Origin: Geminicoccus sp.
GTDB lineage: Bacteria; Pseudomonadota; Alphaproteobacteria; UBA7985
NCBI GenBank assembly: GCA_002708995.1
Contig: PAPT01000033.1
Location: 1-64,000, forward strand
DNA length: 64,000 nucleotides
Reading direction: 5' to 3'
A model generated the notes under the pieces. That model was not told where the DNA came from and did not search any database. It worked only from the letters and a program-made list of their open reading frames with translations. Positions 59,785 through 64,000 of this stretch are shown here, piece by piece. Both the position numbers and the translations under genes were made by a program. Numbering within the stretch: position 1 is the stretch's first letter; every line of letters begins with the position of its first letter.

Positions 59785-60455
59785 CGTTCTCGCTGCTTGC
59801 CCGCTGTCGCGAGACCGGCCGCTTCGGGGTCGCGATCTCCTCGTCTTCACCGGCTGTCGCTGCGCGCTGCGCCTATACCCGCGCCGGGGTTGGCGCCGTG
59901 GCTAGCCAGAACGTCACCGACCCACGGCTGGGGCCACGGACGCTCGACCTGATGGCGCAGGGCCTTTCGGCACAGCAGGCCGTGGATACGGTTACAGCGG
60001 AAGCGCCCCATATCGCCTATCGCCAGATACTGGCCATCGGTCGGGATGGGCCACCAGCGATCTTCTCCGGGCCGAATTCGCTCGGAATCTGGAGCGATGC
60101 AGCGGGCTCGGACGTGATTTCAGCCGGCAATCTACTCGCCCACGCAAAGGTGCCGCAGGCCATTGTCGACGGCTTCGGCGCCGCCGCCGGAGAGCTGGGC
60201 GACCGGCTGATCGCGGCCATGCAGGCCGGGCTGGCGGCAGGCGGAGAGGCCGGGCCGGTGCACTCCGCCGGAATGCAGCTCTGCGACGCGGTTCCATGGC
60301 CGGTGGCTGACCTGCGCTGCGACTGGACCGAAGACGACCCGATCGCCGCCATCGCCCAAGCCTGGCGCGTCTACAAGCCCCAGCTCCGCGACTACGTGCA
60401 GCGCGCGCTGGACCCAACCGAGGCGCCGTCCTACGGCGTCCCGGGCGATAAATGA
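59781..60455 (+). CDS. DUF1028 family protein
   Basis: 224 residues. The start MTFSLLARCRETGRFGVAISSSSPAVAARC is the family's Ntn-hydrolase-like N-terminus, followed by GVGAVASQNVTDPRLGPRTLDLMAQGLSAQQA, QILAIGRDG and WPVADLRCDW. Function not established; genes of this family accompany RidA and amidase genes in amine or amide pathways. Translationally coupled to ridA. Confidence 0.88.
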   Translation: MTFSLLARCRETGRFGVAISSSSPAVAARCAYTRAGVGAVASQNVTDPRLGPRTLDLMAQGLSAQQAVDTVTAEAPHIAYRQILAIGRDGPPAIFSGPNSLGIWSDAAGSDVISAGNLLAHAKVPQAIVDGFGAAAGELGDRLIAAMQAGLAAGGEAGPVHSAGMQLCDAVPWPVADLRCDWTEDDPIAAIAQAWRVYKPQLRDYVQRALDPTEAPSYGVPGDK

Positions 60456-60552
60456 CGAACAACGAACAATGAATGAGCGCGAGATGAAACAACAACATCA
60501 GCCCGGACCGCAGGCGCCCTGCCCCGCCGATGCCAGCCAAGAGGAGCAACCC

Positions 60553-62049
60553 ATGTCCCAACTGAGCTACGCCGACTGGCAGGCCCGCGCCGCCGGTCTC
60601 GACTTCCGAAATCAGGCCTTCATCAACGGCCAGTTCGTTCCCGCCGCGTCGGGCAAGACCTTCGCCTCGATCAACCCGGCCACGGGCGACACCCTCGCCC
60701 ACGTCGCCGAAGGCGATGCCGAGGATATCGACCGCGCCGTCGCCGCCGCGCGCAAGGCCTTCGACGTCGGGCCCTGGTCACGAGTGGCCCCCGGCGAACG
60801 CAAAGCGGTGCTGTGGCGTCTGGCAGAGCTGATCCGCGAAAACCTCGAGGAAATGGCCCTACTCGACAGCCTCGACATGGGCAAGCTGGTACAGGATGCA
60901 GTGACGGTGGATGCCCCTGGTTCGGCTGCCTTCTTCCAATGGTACGCCGAGGCGATCGACAAGCTCTACGACGAAGTTGCGCCCACCGGTCCGGGCGACC
61001 TTGCGCTGATCAGCCGGGAGCCGCTGGGCGTGGTCGGCGCGGTGGTGCCGTGGAACTTCCCGCTGGATATGGCGACGTGGAAGGCCGCTGCGGCGCTGGC
61101 CGCCGGGAACTCGGTGGTGCTCAAACCCGCCGAGCAGTCGCCACTGTCCGCGCTTCGGCTCGCGGAACTGGCCGCAGAGGCTGGCGTTCCCGACGGCGTC
61201 TTCAACGTCGTTCCCGGCTTTGGCCCGACGGCGGGAAAGGCGCTGGGCCTGCACAACGACGTCGACTGCCTCGCCTTCACCGGCTCGACGGCGATCGGCA
61301 AGATGTTCCAGCAGTACGCCGGGCAGTCGAACATGAAGCAGGTCTGGCTGGAGACCGGCGGCAAGAGCCCGAACCTCGTGTTCGCCGACTGCCAGAACCT
61401 CGAAGCCGCCGCCGACATGGCCGCCTTCGGCATCTTCTTCAACCAGGGCGAGGTCTGCTCTGCCAACTCCCGCCTGCTGGTCGAGGCCAGCATCAAGGAC
61501 GATCTGCTGGCCCTGCTGGTTGAGCGCGCCGAAGCCACCCAGCCCGGCGACCCCCTCGACCCGGCCTCGAAAATGGGCGCCATGGTCGACGAGACCCAGA
61601 CGCAGACGGTCATGGGCTACATCGAGAAGGGCAAGCAGTCCGCTCGGCTGGTCACCGGCGGTGAGCGGGTGCAGATCGACGGCAAGGGCTACTTCGTGCA
61701 GCCGACCATCTTCGACGGCGTGACCCCGGATCAGACCATCGCCCGCGAGGAAATCTTCGGCCCCGTGCTCGCCGTGACCACCTTCGAGACCGAGGAAGAA
61801 GCGCTGAGCATGGCCAACGACAGCGAATACGGGCTGGCCGCCTCGGTCTGGACCGACGATCTGTCCCGGGCAATCCGCGTTTCCAAGGGGCTGCACGTCG
61901 GCACCGCTTCGGTCAACACCGTCGACGCGCTCAGTGCCATGACCCCGTTCGGCGGGGTCAAGCAGTCCGGCTACGGCCGCGACCTGTCCCTGCACGCGCT
62001 CGACAAGTACACTTCGCTCAAGACCACCTGGATTAAGTACAAGGCCTGA
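60553..62049 (+). CDS. Aldehyde dehydrogenase (PuuC-like)
   Basis: 498 residues from the ATG at 60553 behind gaggag; an earlier in-frame ATG at 60469 gives a non-conserved extension. NAD(P)-dependent oxidation of an aldehyde to an acid: PWNFPLDMATWKAAAALAAGN, LETGGKSPN (catalytic Glu) and FFNQGEVCSANSR (Cys). It resembles gamma-glutamyl-gamma-aminobutyraldehyde/betaine aldehyde-type enzymes, which suits oxidation of an amino-aldehyde made from a polyamine. 97 bases after the DUF1028 gene. Confidence 0.93.
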   Translation: MSQLSYADWQARAAGLDFRNQAFINGQFVPAASGKTFASINPATGDTLAHVAEGDAEDIDRAVAAARKAFDVGPWSRVAPGERKAVLWRLAELIRENLEEMALLDSLDMGKLVQDAVTVDAPGSAAFFQWYAEAIDKLYDEVAPTGPGDLALISREPLGVVGAVVPWNFPLDMATWKAAAALAAGNSVVLKPAEQSPLSALRLAELAAEAGVPDGVFNVVPGFGPTAGKALGLHNDVDCLAFTGSTAIGKMFQQYAGQSNMKQVWLETGGKSPNLVFADCQNLEAAADMAAFGIFFNQGEVCSANSRLLVEASIKDDLLALLVERAEATQPGDPLDPASKMGAMVDETQTQTVMGYIEKGKQSARLVTGGERVQIDGKGYFVQPTIFDGVTPDQTIAREEIFGPVLAVTTFETEEEALSMANDSEYGLAASVWTDDLSRAIRVSKGLHVGTASVNTVDALSAMTPFGGVKQSGYGRDLSLHALDKYTSLKTTWIKYKA

Positions 62050-62076
62050 TTTGGAAGGACGCGCCCGCGCACAGCC

Positions 62077-63006
62077 ATGGCACTTCGGTTCACATTCCGG
62101 CAGCTCGAATACTTCGTGGCCGTGGGCGACGCGGGCAGCATTGCCCTCGCCTCCCAGCGGATCAACGTGTCCTCGCCGTCGATTTCCTCGGCCATCAGCC
62201 AGCTGGAAACCGAGTTCGGCCTGCAGCTGTTCGTGCGCCACCACGCGCAGGGGCTGTCGCTGACCCCCGGCGGGCGGCAGTTCTTCAAGGCCGCCAAAAC
62301 CATCCTCGATAACGCCGCCGCGCTCAGTGATATCACCAGCGAGGTCTCGGGTGAGGCCCGGGGACCGCTGACCTTCGGGGCGCTGTCGACGCTGGCGCCG
62401 CTGGTGACGGCGTCAGTGCGTCGGTCGTTTCAGGCCGCTTTCCCCTTCGCCGACGTGTCGGTGCGGGAAGGCAATCAGAGCGACCTGATCCAGATGATCC
62501 GGCGTGCGGAGATCAACGTCGCCCTGACCTATGATCTGGAAATCCCCAACGATGTCCATTTCGAGCCGCTGGCGACCCTACCGCCGATCGCCATCCTGCC
62601 CGCCGATCACCCCCTGGCCGAGCGCGAAGGCCTGAGCCTGCACGACCTGCGGGAAGAGGCTTATATCCTGCTCGATCTGCCGATCAGCCGGGACTATTTC
62701 CTGTCGCTGTTCCAGCGCGAGGGCCTCAGGCCGAAGATCGTCGAGCGGACGACGCAGATGACGGTGTCGCAGAGCCTCGTAGCAAATGGCTTCGGCTTTG
62801 CCCTGACCAATATGCACCGGCTCAGCGACAGGGCGCCGGACGGGGGTAAGCTGGCCTACGTACCGCTGGTCGGCGACCTGCGGCCGATGAAATTCGGGCT
62901 GGCGACCAACCAGGCCGATCACGTTTCGCGTGTGCTCTCGACCTTCTGCGAGCACGTGGCGCAGCGGGTCACGACGGGCAGCCTGCCCGGCCTCGGGGTC
63001 GACTGA
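62077..63006 (+). CDS. LysR-family transcriptional regulator
   Basis: 309 residues: N-terminal winged helix (FTFRQLEYFVAVGDAGSIALASQRINVSSPSISSAISQLETEFGLQLFVRHHAQGLSLTPGG) and a periplasmic-binding-protein-like effector domain (IAILPADHPLAEREGLSLHDL). 27 bases after the dehydrogenase gene, same strand. Likely controls the cluster, effector unknown. Confidence 0.95.
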   Translation: MALRFTFRQLEYFVAVGDAGSIALASQRINVSSPSISSAISQLETEFGLQLFVRHHAQGLSLTPGGRQFFKAAKTILDNAAALSDITSEVSGEARGPLTFGALSTLAPLVTASVRRSFQAAFPFADVSVREGNQSDLIQMIRRAEINVALTYDLEIPNDVHFEPLATLPPIAILPADHPLAEREGLSLHDLREEAYILLDLPISRDYFLSLFQREGLRPKIVERTTQMTVSQSLVANGFGFALTNMHRLSDRAPDGGKLAYVPLVGDLRPMKFGLATNQADHVSRVLSTFCEHVAQRVTTGSLPGLGVD

Positions 63007-63041
63007 GAAACCGGCGGTTCGCGGGCCAGAGGGCTAGAGGG

Positions 63042-64000
63042 CTAGAGCCCGGCTTGCAATCGCCGGAGCAAGGCGTCGAGCATAGCGTCGCAGCGGCGCA
63101 GCTGCTCCAGATCGATGAACTCATCCGGGCGGTGGCCCTGCGCCATGGAACCCGGCCCACAGACGACGGTGGGGATCTTCAGCCGGTCAGAGAACAGCCC
63201 GCCTTCGGTGCCGAAGGCGACCTTGGTGGTGTCGTTCGCGCCCGTCAGCGACTTGACGAAGGCAACGACCGCCGCGTCTTCCTCCGTCTGCAGGCCCGGA
63301 TAGCTGTTGGTGACCTCCAGCGCGATCCCCCCTTCGGGAAAGGCAGGCCGAAGCGGCGCGAGCAGGGCATCCGCCGCCGCCTGAAGGTCCGCGACGATGG
63401 CATCCGGGTCGTCGTCGGGCAGGTTTCGGATCTCGGCGAGAAACTGCGCCTGATGGGGGACGATGTTGAGCACCTCACCGCCGCTGATGGTGCCGACGTG
63501 GAGCGTGGTGTAGGGCACGTCAAAGCCCACCTCTTCGGCCCCCCCGCGCCACGCGCTGGCGCGCTCGATTAACCCTGCCTGAAGCTCTCGAATCGCTGCC
63601 ACCATATCGGTGGCCAGATAGATGGCGTTGAGCCCCTGCGGCGCGAGCGCCGAATGCGCCTCCCGCCCCCGGCAGGTGACGCGCAGGGCGGTCTTACCCT
63701 TGTGCCCGGTGGCGACGGCAAGGCTGGTCGGCTCGCCCACAATGCAGAACATTGGCCGGAACGGCGCCTGCGCCAGCATATCGATCATCGACCGGACCCC
63801 GACGCAGCCGATTTCCTCGTCGTAGGACAGCGCCAGATGCAGCGGCGTTTCCAGCCGGATCTGCTCGCGCCCGACCCGCTCGGCCAGCGCCAGCGTGGAG
63901 GCGACAAAGCCCTTCATATCCGCCGTACCGCGGCCATAGGCACGGCCGTCCTCGACCGCCAGCGCAAAGGGATCGCGGGTCCAGTCCTGCCCCTCGACGG
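63042..64000 (-). CDS. ArgE/DapE-type M20 deacylase (5' end outside window)
   Basis: At least 319 codons, open to the right edge; only the part from EGQDWTRDPFALAVEDGRA is seen. YGRGTADMKGFVA (metal Asp), SYDEEIGCVGVRSM (catalytic Glu-Glu) and TEGGLFSDRLKIPTVVCGPGSMAQGHRPDEFI (metal His and Asp) place it near acetylornithine deacetylase. Hydrolyses an N-acyl amino acid; in this context the substrate may be an N-acyl amine-derived acid instead of N-acetylornithine. Convergent with the LysR gene. Confidence 0.92.
   Translation of the reverse strand, partial: VEGQDWTRDPFALAVEDGRAYGRGTADMKGFVASTLALAERVGREQIRLETPLHLALSYDEEIGCVGVRSMIDMLAQAPFRPMFCIVGEPTSLAVATGHKGKTALRVTCRGREAHSALAPQGLNAIYLATDMVAAIRELQAGLIERASAWRGGAEEVGFDVPYTTLHVGTISGGEVLNIVPHQAQFLAEIRNLPDDDPDAIVADLQAAADALLAPLRPAFPEGGIALEVTNSYPGLQTEEDAAVVAFVKSLTGANDTTKVAFGTEGGLFSDRLKIPTVVCGPGSMAQGHRPDEFIDLEQLRRCDAMLDALLRRLQAGL

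Overview
The window is GC-rich, densely coded chromosomal DNA of an alphaproteobacterium; I cannot place it below class. The signs are a Cox15-type heme a synthase, a groES-groEL operon behind a HrcA/CIRCE operator, a eukaryotic-type NADP isocitrate dehydrogenase, an alphaproteobacterial-looking GroEL and tRNA-Ser(GGA) with an encoded CCA. Most genes are housekeeping; the accessory parts lie at about 2.9-7.8 kb, 51.6-57.4 kb and 57.4-64 kb.

Layout. 1-2.6 kb: end of a GhrA-like 2-hydroxyacid dehydrogenase, an M17 aminopeptidase and a GFA-family protein. 2.9-6.9 kb: an MFS carrier, an ABM-type small protein and a RidA-like protein, then on the opposite strand a cobalt-type nitrile hydratase whose beta subunit is two separate genes, with a small conserved protein upstream. 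7.0-8.3 kb: slyX, a surface-protein remnant abutting tRNA-Ser, and a small membrane protein. 8.4-12.3 kb: lepA, a secreted protein interrupted by TAG, and a nucleoside hydrolase. 13-17.5 kb: groEL/groES with CIRCE, an L,D-transpeptidase and ctaA. 17.7-25.8 kb: two OmpA-like proteins around an AT-rich spacer with DnaA-box-like sites, an EamA carrier, a DmdC-like acyl-CoA dehydrogenase, glpK, a doubly broken mscL and a quinone oxidoreductase. 26-36.9 kb: an AI-2E family protein, ygfZ, the fabI-aroC-aldo/keto reductase operon, a YihY-like membrane protein, pdxH and two exported cyclophilins. 37-45.3 kb: icd, an efflux operon (adaptor, RND pump in two ORFs, LOG protein) opposite an ArsR regulator, and a DUF2799 lipoprotein. 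45.4-51.6 kb: trhO, ppx-rlmE, guaB and guaA.

The region 51.6-57.4 kb looks acquired and rearranged. After intact guaA come two methyltransferase genes of lower GC, a 5'-truncated dnaB with an internal stop, and a second copy of the last 112 codons of guaA joined head to head to dnaB. Beyond lies a two-gene LuxE-LuxC operon (acyl-protein synthetase plus acyl-CoA reductase) without luxAB or luxD. The window ends in a probable amine or amide catabolic cluster: amidohydrolase, RidA, DUF1028, aldehyde dehydrogenase, LysR and an ArgE/M20 deacylase.

A family of intergenic repeats (core about 100 bp, partly palindromic) recurs at five sites. One copy pair forms an element of about 300 bp with perfect 38-bp inverted ends. 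Several genes carry single-base lesions or splits (the secreted protein at 10.4 kb, mscL, the dnaB fragment, the RND pump). No CRISPR array, integrase, transposase or rRNA gene was seen.
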